Source: CAVUBL01 sp963837945 (GTDB lineage: Bacteria > Acidobacteriota > Thermoanaerobaculia > Multivoradales > DATKCC01). From it: a stretch of DNA of 64,000 nt. Position 1 is the stretch's first letter. Each line of letters begins with the position of its first letter. The notes below the pieces were generated by a model. That model was not told the DNA's origin. It saw only the letters and a list, made by a program, of their open reading frames with translations, and ran no database searches. This document shows positions 55,101-64,000 of this stretch, piece by piece. Location: NCBI GenBank assembly GCA_963837945.1, contig CAWIQD010000016.1:124001-188000 (forward strand), given 5' to 3'. The translations under genes and the position numbers were made by a program.

Positions 55101-55332
55101 GACCGTGGCGGCGATCCTCCTGTCCCTCGTGCCGATCCTCTACTCGACCGGCACCGGCGCCGACGTCATGCGCCGGATCGCCGCGCCGATGGTGGGCGGC
55201 GTCTTCACCTCCTTCGTCGGCGAGCTCATCGTCTACCCCGCGATCTACTTCCTGTGGCGGGAGATCCGCCTGCGGAGGACGCCGCTCTTCGGCTCTCCGG
55301 GCGGCGAGGAGCTCCCCGAGGCGGCCGAGTGA
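52180..55332 (+). CDS. cusA: CusA-like heavy-metal RND efflux transporter
   Basis: Full-length 1050-residue inner-membrane pump of the heavy-metal RND type. It begins MLERIIEWSLKNRVFVMIGV and carries the family block MRLDAIPDLSDVQVIVYTEY, the YPITTKM motif and later GVLVDAAIIMVENAHKHYEE and GLDAETGVVMLLYLDLAYDR. About twelve transmembrane helices are evident. The frame is intact. It starts 1 bp after cusB and exports Cu(I) or Ag(I) with CusB and the TolC protein. Confidence 0.95.
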   Translation: MLERIIEWSLKNRVFVMIGVGFAVLGGVWAVEHMRLDAIPDLSDVQVIVYTEYSGQAPQVVEDQVTYPITTKMLAVPYAKVVRGYSFFGYSFVYVIFEDGTDLYWARSRVLEYLSGLADQLPPGVAPQLGPDATGVGWAFMYVLNSDRRSLADLRSYQDWYLKYGLTAVDGVSEVASIGGFVRQYQVEVDPVKLRAYGVPLQQVRMAIQRSNNDVGGRVVEMGEREYMVRGLGYVKDVADLEQVVLGHGPGGTPILLRDVANVTIGPEIRRGLADWNGRGETVGGIVVVRAGADTLSTIARVKAKLAELKAGLPDDVKISVAYDRTGLIDRSIHTLTRTLIEESIIVALVCMLFLFHFRSALVAIFSIPVSILIAFIVMKLQGLGANIMSLGGIAISIGVLVDAAIIMVENAHKHYEEQQGERSHFEIILRSAQEVGPTLFFTLLVITVSFMPVFTLQAQEGRLFKPLAFTKTYALAASSLLAVTVIPVLMYWFVRGKIHGEERHPISRLLRRAYTPVLNAALRWRWAVVVGAGLLVISIAVPLAHIGSEFMPPLWEGDLLYMPTTFPGLSITKAKEILQQTDKILRTFPEVESVFGKVGRAKTATDPAPLSMIETTIALKDPSQWRPGMTRDELVAEMNRAIQFPGVTNAWTMPIKTRIDMLSTGIKTPVGIKIAGPDLQKLEDLGKQVEATVKGLPGTLSAYAERVMGGNYLDFEIDREAAARYGLAVGDVQEIIQSAIGGMNVSYTVEGLERYPINVRYPRELRDNLDALRETLVPTPAGPQVPLGQLATLEVHQGPPAIKSENARPNAWVFVDLTTSDLGGWVERAKRAVAEEVELPAGYSIFWSGQFEYMARAKARLAYIVPITLFVIILILYLNTKSFAKTAIVLLAVPFSLVGAVWLMYFLGYNWSVAVWVGLIALAGLDAETGVVMLLYLDLAYDRWRRDGKMATYSDLAQAVDHGAVQRIRPKMMTVAAILLSLVPILYSTGTGADVMRRIAAPMVGGVFTSFVGELIVYPAIYFLWREIRLRRTPLFGSPGGEELPEAAE

Positions 55333-55349
55333 GCCTCGAAGGAGACACC

Positions 55350-55490
55350 ATGAAGCTGCTCGAAGCGTTCGTCCGTTCCGACCGGATCGACCGGCGTCTC
55401 GGCCGGCTCGGAACCGAATCTGGAACAGAGGATGCATCCTCGACGCCGAGGGGCCGTCCAGGCCCCATGACGAAACCCAAGGAGAGATGA
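55350..55490 (+). CDS. Possible small ORF between cusA and the Met/His-rich gene
   Basis: A 46-residue ORF with GGAGA 5-8 bp upstream of ATG 55350, starting MKLLEAFVRSDRIDRRLGRL and ending in the next gene's start. Codon use is similar to neighbours. It has no recognised family; the first ~12 residues vaguely recall PII-type proteins, too weak to call. It may be a remnant. Confidence 0.35.
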   Translation: MKLLEAFVRSDRIDRRLGRLGTESGTEDASSTPRGRPGPMTKPKER

Positions 55491-55939
55491 CCATGACCAC
55501 GTTCCGCAAGAACCTGCGGTGGGCGCTGCCCACCGCCCTCCTCGCCGCCGGGCTCGCCCTGGCGATCCTCGCCATCCCCGCCCTCCGCGCCCAGGGCACC
55601 CAGCAGCCCATGCCCATGCAAGGTCAGCAAATGCACCACGGCATGATGGGAAGCGACCACCCGATGGACGGTCAGATGTCGGACCAGATGAAGGCCCGTC
55701 ACGATCAGATGATGCAGGAGATGAAGGAGCACATGGCCCGCATGGACGAGCTGATGGCCACGATGAACCAGGCGACGGGCCAGGCCAAGGTGGACGCCAT
55801 GGCCGCCGTGCTCAACGAGATGTGGTCCCAGCACAAGGAGATGATGGAGCACATGGGCATGATGGGTGGCCAAGGCATGATGGGCGACCAGCCCGAGCCG
55901 ACCGAGCCGTCTGACGACAGCCCGCCGCCGCGGAGGTAG
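55487..55939 (+). CDS. Met/His-rich periplasmic metal-binding protein
   Basis: A 150-residue exported protein with a clear signal peptide (ALPTALLAAGLALAILAIPA). The mature part is extremely rich in methionine and histidine (PMPMQGQQMHHGMM, DQMMQEMKEHMARMDELMAT, HKEMMEHMGMMGGQGMMG), typical of Cu(I)/Ag(I) chelating chaperones, though it is not a CusF OB-fold. The start ATG 55487 follows GGAGAG. It is the last gene of the cus unit and converges with the copper ATPase. A copper buffering role is inferred. Confidence 0.7.
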   Translation: MTMTTFRKNLRWALPTALLAAGLALAILAIPALRAQGTQQPMPMQGQQMHHGMMGSDHPMDGQMSDQMKARHDQMMQEMKEHMARMDELMATMNQATGQAKVDAMAAVLNEMWSQHKEMMEHMGMMGGQGMMGDQPEPTEPSDDSPPPRR

Positions 55940-56016
55940 GGGATGCTCAGGCCGCGGGCCTCGGCCTCGTGCCGGCTACCGGCGCCAACACTCTCGAGCC
56001 TCGTGACCCTCCTCGC

Positions 56017-58271
<2,255 letters not shown>

Positions 58272-58275
58272 GCGC

Positions 58276-59469
58276 CTACTCGCCGCGGCCGACGGCGCGG
58301 CGCAGGCGCCACCAGGCGTCGTGGAGCTTCCAGAAACGGCTCGCGCGCATCGCCTCGACCTCGCGGCGGCTGGCGTCGAGGGTGGAGGCGAGCTCCGCGA
58401 TCCGGCGCTCGGCCGTGGCCGCCTGGCCATAGCGCTCGCGCGCCTCTGCGGGGAGGCCCGCCACCAGGGGGCTCACGAACCCGTGGCGGCCGCCCATCCG
58501 GTGGGTGAGCTCCGAGCGGTAGACCCGCACCGGCGGGTCGGGCTCGCCGGGCTCGGGCCGGGCGAAGGGGTCGACGTAGGTGTTCTGGGTCGCCGCCATG
58601 TGGGCCCGGCTCGTGTAGTGGACGACGAAGCTCTTCCGGGTGAGGCCGGGATCGGTGGGGTAGGTGCCGCCGTGGAGGAGCGAGTGGTGCCAGAGCAGGC
58701 ACTCGCCCCGCCGGCAGCGCAGCGCCACCGGCTCGAGCCCCCGCTCGGCGCAGCGGTCGAGGTCCCACTGCTGGCCCTCCAGGATCTGGTCCTGGGAGTC
58801 CAGCTTGTGGTCGAAGGCGAAGCGGCCGGGCGCGAACTCGTAGTAGGGCAGCCGGTGGGAGCCGGGGACGTAGCGCAGCTCCCCGCACCCGGGCTGGATG
58901 TCCTCGAGGGCGATCCACGCCGCCACCAGGTGGGTCGGCGGGGTCATCCGGACGTGGATCGGGTCGCGGTGGAGAGCCTGCTGGCTGCCCCACTGGAAGT
59001 AGAGCGACTGGGTGGCGAGCGCCGGCTCGCCGAAGATCAGCTCGACGTAGCGGAAGAGCTGCGGGTGGAGGTAGAGCTCGAGGGCCGGGGTGGAGAACTC
59101 GTGGAGGTCGCCGATCCGCGACGACGGGCGGCGCTTGTCGCCGTCGATCCCCGAGAAGCGGGTGAGCAAGCTCTGGTAGGCGTAGGCCACCCAGGGGGGT
59201 TGCTCGGTCCAGAGCCGGTCGACGTCCCGGTCGAGGGCGCCGAAGAGGCCCTCGTCGACCTCGAGCGGGAAGACGAAGTAGCCGTCGCGCCAGAAGGCCT
59301 CGAGGTTGGCGGCCTCCCGGTCGTCGATCTCGCCTCGCTCGTGGCGGCGGGCGATCTCGTCCGGCGCATCGTCCCGGTCGAGCCACAGATCGCTCGCGAG
59401 CAGGCCGTCCGGCCGGAGTCCCTCCGGGGCCGGGTTCGAGGGTCGGGCGGTGTCGGTCGTCGGTTCCAT
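58276..59469 (-). CDS. Phytanoyl-CoA dioxygenase-like Fe(II)/2-oxoglutarate enzyme
   Basis: A 397-residue protein of the PhyH family. The metal site appears as ALHRDPIHV (HxD) and LHGGTYPTDP (distal histidine); SLYFQWGSQQ and RYVPGSHRLPYY are typical PhyH blocks. The last ~50 residues (AELASTLDASRREVEAMRAS, FWKLHDAWWRLRRAVGRGE) are the kind of tail seen on glycan-related enzymes (ASRFW..LR type). A role in modifying a surface or secondary metabolite is inferred; the substrate is unknown. Start ATG 59469 follows GAGGAGGCGCC. Confidence 0.82.
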   Translation of the reverse strand: MEPTTDTARPSNPAPEGLRPDGLLASDLWLDRDDAPDEIARRHERGEIDDREAANLEAFWRDGYFVFPLEVDEGLFGALDRDVDRLWTEQPPWVAYAYQSLLTRFSGIDGDKRRPSSRIGDLHEFSTPALELYLHPQLFRYVELIFGEPALATQSLYFQWGSQQALHRDPIHVRMTPPTHLVAAWIALEDIQPGCGELRYVPGSHRLPYYEFAPGRFAFDHKLDSQDQILEGQQWDLDRCAERGLEPVALRCRRGECLLWHHSLLHGGTYPTDPGLTRKSFVVHYTSRAHMAATQNTYVDPFARPEPGEPDPPVRVYRSELTHRMGGRHGFVSPLVAGLPAEARERYGQAATAERRIAELASTLDASRREVEAMRASRFWKLHDAWWRLRRAVGRGE

Positions 59470-59557
59470 GGTGGCGCCTCCTCGTCTCGGCCGGGGGAGC
59501 GTGCTCGCGGTCTCGGGTCGGGACGTGTATTCTAGTTCCTCCGCAGGAGACTCGGCA

Positions 59558-61012
59558 GTGACCAGAGGTGAGCCCAGAGCCAGGACCCGGCACGTCGCCG
59601 GACGAATCGTCTTGTGGGCGCTCGGCGCCGGCCTCCTCGCCGGGAGCGGAGCCCTCCGGGCCGACTCCCGAGGGGGCGAAGGCGTCTTGCCGCCGGTCGA
59701 GTGCGTGAAGCGCCTCCGCGAGGCGCGGGTCGCACGCATGCGCGGGGACGCCGCCGCCGAGCTCGCCCGGCTGCGTCAGGCGGCCGAGGCCTTCCCCGAC
59801 GAGATCGCCCCGGTGATGGCGCTCCTCGAATACGACCACCGGTATGGCTTGCCGAAGCCGGAGCACGCGCGGCTCGAGGCCTTCGTCCGGCGGCGCCTGG
59901 CCGACCCCGACGAGGTGCCGCCGGTCGCCGTCCTGCGCCAGGTCGCCGAGGACCCCTCCGCCGGCGACGACCTCCTCGGGGCGATCGCCGAAAACCTCTC
60001 GGGGCGCGTGAAGGCGACGCACGGCCCCCCAGAGGATCTCCTCTCGCTGCTCGCGGACCTCCAGATCGGGCTGGGCCGGGACGACGAGGCCGCCGGCACT
60101 CTCGAGCGCCTCGTCGATCGCACCTCCAACGACCTCGCCAAGCTCGAGCTCGCCTGGCGCCTCTACGCCCTCGACGCGGAGCTCGAGCGATGGGACGCGG
60201 TCCTCGGCCTGATGGACCGCTTCGAGGAGCTGCGCGAGAGCGCCGGAGACGGCTACGTGACCCTGCTCGCCAAGGCCGGCCACCTGGACCGGGCGCGGGC
60301 CGAGCTCGAGCGCCTCCGCGCGGCCGAGAGCGCCGCCACGCCCGCGGTCCCCCCTCCCGGCGTAGGCAGCCCGGCGCCCCTCACTGGCTCCGATCACTAC
60401 ACGGAGCTCCTGGAGGATCTCGCCTGGCGCTACCGCGACGCCGGCCGGGACCCGGAGGCCGAGACCCTCTTCCGCGAAGCGCTCGCGAGAGATCCCGACG
60501 ATCCCCAGCTTCAGGCCGTCCTTCTGAACCTCTACGCCAGCGCCGAGGAGCGCCGGGCCTTCACCGCCAGCGTCGACAAGAGCTGGCAGGAAGAGAGCGA
60601 CCCGCAGGCGCTCCTCGACGAAGGGACCCAGCGTCTGGCCACCGGCGACAACCAGAAGGCCTTCGAGCTGCTGAGCCGCGCGGCGCCCAGCTTCCCGAGC
60701 CTCGAGGCGGCGTGGTTCAACCTCGGCATGGCGGCCGAGCGGCTGGAGCGGTGGAAGACCGTGGCCGACGCCTTGGGCCGTGCGGCCGAGCTCAACCCGG
60801 ACCGGGCGGCGACCTTCTTCTTCCGTGGGTTGGCGCTCGTCCACCTGGAGCGCTGCAGCGAGGCGGTCGAGGCGCTCGAGCGCGCCCTCGAGCTCGATGC
60901 GTCGAAGGGCCAGGCCCACTACTACCTGGCGGGCTGCTACCGGGAGCTGGGCAAGGCGGCGGCGGCCGAGCGCGAGCAGCGGCTCTACGAGGCGTCCCGC
61001 AAGGGGTCCTAG
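59558..61012 (+). CDS. TPR-repeat exported protein
   Basis: A 484-residue protein with a signal peptide (IVLWALGAGLLAGSGALRA) and TPR-like helical repeats throughout, the clearest being FNLGMAAERLERWKTVADAL, FFRGLALVHLERCSEAVEAL and AHYYLAGCYRELGKAAAAER at the C-terminus. Start GTG 59558 is supported by AGGAG 8 bp upstream. It overlaps the convergent metallopeptidase-like gene by 4 bp. No catalytic motif; function unknown. Confidence 0.75.
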   Translation: MTRGEPRARTRHVAGRIVLWALGAGLLAGSGALRADSRGGEGVLPPVECVKRLREARVARMRGDAAAELARLRQAAEAFPDEIAPVMALLEYDHRYGLPKPEHARLEAFVRRRLADPDEVPPVAVLRQVAEDPSAGDDLLGAIAENLSGRVKATHGPPEDLLSLLADLQIGLGRDDEAAGTLERLVDRTSNDLAKLELAWRLYALDAELERWDAVLGLMDRFEELRESAGDGYVTLLAKAGHLDRARAELERLRAAESAATPAVPPPGVGSPAPLTGSDHYTELLEDLAWRYRDAGRDPEAETLFREALARDPDDPQLQAVLLNLYASAEERRAFTASVDKSWQEESDPQALLDEGTQRLATGDNQKAFELLSRAAPSFPSLEAAWFNLGMAAERLERWKTVADALGRAAELNPDRAATFFFRGLALVHLERCSEAVEALERALELDASKGQAHYYLAGCYRELGKAAAAEREQRLYEASRKGS

Positions 61013-62340
61013 AACGACCGGACGTACTTCTCGAAGGGCCTCTCGAGCTTCTTGGCCGTCTTGCCGTAGGCGGCCTCCAGGGCGGCCTCCGCGGGATAGC
61101 CCTCGGCGAGGTAGAGCACCAGCGCCGGGAACGCGCCCGTCTCCCATCCGGGCTCGCCGTGCCGGAGGAAGTGCACGAGCAACCAGCTCAGCCCGTAGTG
61201 CAGGGCGACCGGCCCGTGGTAGAAGCTCGCGGGCCCTTCGGAGAGCAGGGTCTCGACCGAGATCGCCGGCCCGCGGCGAACCGCCCGCTGGATCGTCTCG
61301 AGGCTCCAGCCGGCGGCTGTCGTCTCGCGCTCGACCCCGTTGTAGCGCTGGTCGAGGACGTACTTGCCCCGGCGGGTCCTGCCCGGGATCAACTGGCCGT
61401 CCTTGATCTCGGAGTTGCCGAAGTACTCGGCGAGCCCCTCCCCGAACCAGGGCGGGACGACGGAGCCCGGTTTCACGAGGTGCTGGTCGAGGTAGGCGTG
61501 CACCGCCTCGTGCACGGCGACCGCCAGCAGGTCGTCGTTCCATTGCGCCTGGAGGTGAAAGGCGAGCAGGCCGGGCGGGTCGTAGAAGCCGCTGTCGAGC
61601 CACTCGGGCGCCCCCAGCTCGCTGACGAGGCCGAGGAAGTCCTCCCTGCGCGTGAAGAGGTAGACCTGGACCTTGGTACGCGCGGGCTGGGGCTCGACGT
61701 CCTGGCCGAACATGGCGTCCAGGATCTGGAAGGCGGCCTCCAGGTCCCGGTCCACGATCTGGGCCGCGCCCCCCTCTTCCGCGTCCGAGACCACGCGGAA
61801 CCGCTGCGACTCGGCGAGCTGGCGGTGGTCGGGAGCGAGGTGCTCCTCGGCCAGGCCCACCAGGCGGTCGAGGGCCTTCGCCTGCTCCTGGGCGGAGCGC
61901 AGGAAGATGCCGCTTCGCCGGTCCCGCACCGGGGAGCGGGTCGGGGCGACGGCGCCGATGCGCTCGTCCTGCTTCGGCCGGAAGTCGATCGTCCACTCGA
62001 GCCGCGTTTCGACCGGCTCGCCGCCCTTCCTGGCCGGGGCGTAGCGCCACGTCCCGAGGGTCTCGACGACCGCCTTGCGGAAGAGGTCGTCGTACTCGCT
62101 CGAAGGCGCGATCGAGAGCACCTCCACCTTTGCCACCCGTCCGCGCGCGTCGACGGTCACCCGCACCTTGACCTCGGGCGCCAGCCCGCTGCCGGCGGTC
62201 TCGTTCGGGGTGAGGAGAAGGCTCTGGCGCAGCAGGACCGGGGGCGAGTCGGCGGGGTCGCCGGCGGCGTTCGCGGGAACCGCGAGGCAGAGCCAGGCGG
62301 CGGCGAGCGCCGCGAGGGGGGCGAGGGTTCGAGCGGTCAT
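61009..62340 (-). CDS. TonB C-terminal domain fused to a DUF1570-like zinc metallopeptidase
   Basis: A 443-residue exported protein. After a signal peptide (TLAPLAALAAAWLCLAVPA) comes a TonB C-terminal-type domain (VRVTVDARGRVAKVEVL, FRKAVVETLGTWRYAPARKG), then a gluzincin-like domain of the DUF1570 type with AVHEAVHAYLDQH (HExxH) and the downstream GEGLAEYFGN. The TonB_C part has no Pro-rich or transmembrane anchor as in true TonB. Combination of the two domains is unusual. Start ATG 62340; it converges with the TPR gene. Confidence 0.78.
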   Translation of the reverse strand: MTARTLAPLAALAAAWLCLAVPANAAGDPADSPPVLLRQSLLLTPNETAGSGLAPEVKVRVTVDARGRVAKVEVLSIAPSSEYDDLFRKAVVETLGTWRYAPARKGGEPVETRLEWTIDFRPKQDERIGAVAPTRSPVRDRRSGIFLRSAQEQAKALDRLVGLAEEHLAPDHRQLAESQRFRVVSDAEEGGAAQIVDRDLEAAFQILDAMFGQDVEPQPARTKVQVYLFTRREDFLGLVSELGAPEWLDSGFYDPPGLLAFHLQAQWNDDLLAVAVHEAVHAYLDQHLVKPGSVVPPWFGEGLAEYFGNSEIKDGQLIPGRTRRGKYVLDQRYNGVERETTAAGWSLETIQRAVRRGPAISVETLLSEGPASFYHGPVALHYGLSWLLVHFLRHGEPGWETGAFPALVLYLAEGYPAEAALEAAYGKTAKKLERPFEKYVRSF

Positions 62341-62386
62341 CGAGCGAATGCTACCGCACGGCGCCGGCGCCCGCCCGCGGCGGCCC

Positions 62387-62903
62387 TCAGAAGTTGTCGC
62401 CCTCCTCGAGCTGGCGGAAGAGCTCCTGGACACTCTCGTCGGAGAAGTCGCCGGTCTCCTCGACGTGCTCGATGAACTCGAACATCAGCCCCGAGCTCGG
62501 ATCGCGATGCGAGAAGATCTGCAGCAGCCCCTTGCCGTGGATGACCGAGGTGTCGAACTCGACGCCCGAGTTGCCGAGGTGCTCGGCGACCCCGGGGAGG
62601 TTGCGCAGCCCGATCGCGATGTGCTGGACCCCCGGGCCGTAGTGCTCGATGAAGCGCGAGACCTGGGACTCCGGCCCCGTGCCCTGCACCAGCACGACGG
62701 TGAGCGGGCCGGCTTCGAGCACGGCGGACACCATGCCGGTCTTCTTGCCCTTCGTCTCGCGCCGCTCCTTGAGATGGAAGCCGAGCCTCTCGGTGAAGAA
62801 CTCGACCGAGCTTCTCGAGGTCGGGTACGGCGACGGCGATGTGATCGATCCCGATCGCCGCCTCGGCGAGGGTCGACGGGGTGGGACTCGTCTCAGGGGT
62901 CAT
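62387..62903 (-). CDS. VOC (glyoxalase-fold) family protein, frameshifted
   Basis: A vicinal-oxygen-chelate protein of ~171 residues. The N-terminal part IGIDHIAVAVPDLEK and the C-terminal part (GVQHIAIGLRNLPGVAEHLG, GLLQIFSHRDPSSGLMFEFI) are in different frames: an extra base at 62810 separates LEK from SVEFFTERLGFHLKER. The metal-binding histidines (DHIA, QHIA) and the terminal glutamate region are kept. It resembles the 4-hydroxyphenylpyruvate dioxygenase/methylmalonyl-CoA epimerase branch; substrate unknown. Start ATG 62903 overlaps the next gene. Confidence 0.78.
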
Positions 62904-64000
62904 GGGGTGCCTGGTCCTCTCTGGGTTTCGTTCCGATTGGCGGGATGAAGGCGTTCGAGCTGGTGCCACCACTCGAGCTCCTGCTCGGTCAAGGGAATGC
63001 CGCCGCGCCGGCGCAGGGCGGTGGCCTCTGCTTCCGGGTCACCCGGTGTCCGCGCGCGGGCGCCGTCCCTCGTTTCGATCGAGCGCACGTGACGGAGGAG
63101 CGCGGAGAGACGCCCCCGGAAGTCCGCGGGATCGGTGAAGGCGCCGATGTCGAGCCCGATGAACAGGTGGGCGATCCGTCGCGGCCGATCGAAGGGCGGG
63201 TCGTAGAGCGGGGTGAGCTCGTGGTCGAGGGGCTCGCCGGCCAGGACGGCGGTCAGGATCTCCACCATGAGGCCCAGGCACTCGCCCTTGTGTCCGGCCG
63301 ATCCCCCTAGCGGGCTCAAGGCCGCGGGCGGCCCGGCAGCGGCGCCGGCAGCGGACCCCGCCTCCGAGAGGTCGCGCCCCTGGGCGTCGATCGCCCAGCC
63401 GGGCCCGAGGGGGCGGCCGGCCTCGAGGTGGGCGCGGACCCGGGAAAACGAAGCCTGGCTGGTCGCGAAGTCGGCGCAGAAGAGGTCGTCGCCCTCGCCC
63501 CGGGCGGCGAGGCTGATCGGGTTCGTGCCGACGGCTTTCGCACGCCCCTGGAAGGGGGCGACCAGCGCGTCGCTGTTGGTGAAGGCGAGGCCGAGGACTC
63601 CCTGGCGCGCCATCCGGAGGCTGTAGCAGGACGCCGCCCCCAGGTGGTTCGAGTCGCGCACCGCGACCGCCGCCGCGCCGTGCTCCTTGGCCAGCCGCAC
63701 GGTCTCGGCGACGGCGGTCCGCCCCGCCACCAGGCCCAGGGCGCCCCCGGCCTCGAGGACCCGCGCGCTCGAGCCGGCGCCGATCCACCGCAGGTCCGGC
63801 CGCGCCCGGGCGCGGCCGCCGTCGAGCTCCGCGAGGTAGGTGGGGAAGAGCCGGACGCCGTGGGTGTCGACGCCGCGCAGCGAGGTCTCGACCAGGCCCT
63901 CGACCACGTAGCGGCGGTGGAGCGGCGGGACGTCGCGCGCCGCCAGGGCCCGGTCCACGATCTCGGCGAGCCTCTCCGCGGGCAGGGCGGGACCGGCGCT
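62900..64000 (-). CDS. Malate/L-lactate dehydrogenase family oxidoreductase (Ldh2-type), 5' truncated
   Basis: NAD(P)-dependent 2-hydroxyacid dehydrogenase of the Ldh2/ComC/YlbC family. Typical blocks are TSLRGVDTHGVRLFP, VRDSNHLGAASCYS, GTNPISLAARGEG and GGSAGHKGECLGLMVEILTA. The frame stays open from 64000 inward, so the N-terminus lies outside the window. It overlaps the VOC gene by 4 bp, so the two may be co-transcribed. Substrate (malate, lactate, sulfolactate, ureidoglycolate) cannot be told. Confidence 0.87.
   Translation of the reverse strand, partial: SAGPALPAERLAEIVDRALAARDVPPLHRRYVVEGLVETSLRGVDTHGVRLFPTYLAELDGGRARARPDLRWIGAGSSARVLEAGGALGLVAGRTAVAETVRLAKEHGAAAVAVRDSNHLGAASCYSLRMARQGVLGLAFTNSDALVAPFQGRAKAVGTNPISLAARGEGDDLFCADFATSQASFSRVRAHLEAGRPLGPGWAIDAQGRDLSEAGSAAGAAAGPPAALSPLGGSAGHKGECLGLMVEILTAVLAGEPLDHELTPLYDPPFDRPRRIAHLFIGLDIGAFTDPADFRGRLSALLRHVRSIETRDGARARTPGDPEAEATALRRRGGIPLTEQELEWWHQLERLHPANRNETQRGPGTP

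Noticed and set aside
55350..55490. PII-like protein in the copper operon
   Set aside because: Only the first dozen residues are suggestive; the ORF is far too short for a PII fold.

Overview
The window is very GC-rich, densely packed bacterial DNA. A Gram-negative envelope is indicated by TolC and RND efflux proteins, an EnvC-like protein, a LolD/YbbA-type ATPase and lipoproteins. The presence of DUF4388 proteins, DUF1844, SpoIID-SPOR, dnaK-hsp20-hspR and many membrane TPR proteins suggests a free-living Acidobacteriota relative (Thermoanaerobaculia-like); this placement is inference only. At least twelve otherwise intact genes are each broken by one single-base indel (eleven insertions, one deletion), so the window reads like an assembly with residual base errors; such genes are annotated at full length with the shift position.

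Layout. 1-13 kb: OPT transporter (partial), DacB-type carboxypeptidase, SpoIIE-type phosphatase, hexapeptide-repeat protein, ThrE-like exporter, 3-methyladenine glycosylase, DUF4388 protein, dcd, glpX, acyl-CoA dehydrogenase, universal stress protein, CPBP protease, RsbW-like kinase and STAS antagonist. 13-21 kb: an envC-ctpA-yibQ cell-division/envelope operon whose CtpA-like protein has lost its catalytic dyad, then ybbP-ybbA divergent from tesA. 21-29 kb: Phd/VapC toxin-antitoxin pair, mazG, a DUF1844 protein, a TPR membrane protein, a second DUF4388 protein and the dnaK-hsp20-hspR heat-shock operon. 29.4-37 kb: a small Cys-rich secreted protein with a good sigma-70 promoter, a carboxypeptidase-regulatory-repeat protein, a DnaC-like ATPase, a membrane protein and a SpoIID-SPOR protein. 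37-48 kb: cyclase, Ycf46-like AAA+ ATPase, truncated IS630 transposase, GGDEF-EAL protein, an ECF sigma/anti-sigma/DUF4252 operon, a dimethylargininase-like enzyme, and an ATPase/arrestin-like/DUF3592 trio. 48.7-58.3 kb: a copper/silver resistance island (small Cys protein, TolC, CusB, CusA, a Met/His-rich periplasmic protein and a convergent copper P-type ATPase). 58-64 kb: phytanoyl-CoA dioxygenase-like enzyme, TPR protein, a TonB_C-metallopeptidase fusion, a VOC protein and an Ldh2-type dehydrogenase cut by the window edge.

The most unusual content is non-coding. Four intergenic elements (29971-30137, 37463-37621, 40168-40434, 45326-45512) share a conserved core hairpin, yet their long terminal inverted arms are unrelated in sequence and their internal stems vary by compensatory changes. 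A second, unrelated family of short palindromic repeats sits in pairs 92-93 bp apart (3.6 kb and 13.0 kb), with a degenerate three-copy version at 43.1 kb. No CRISPR array, rRNA or tRNA was recognised.
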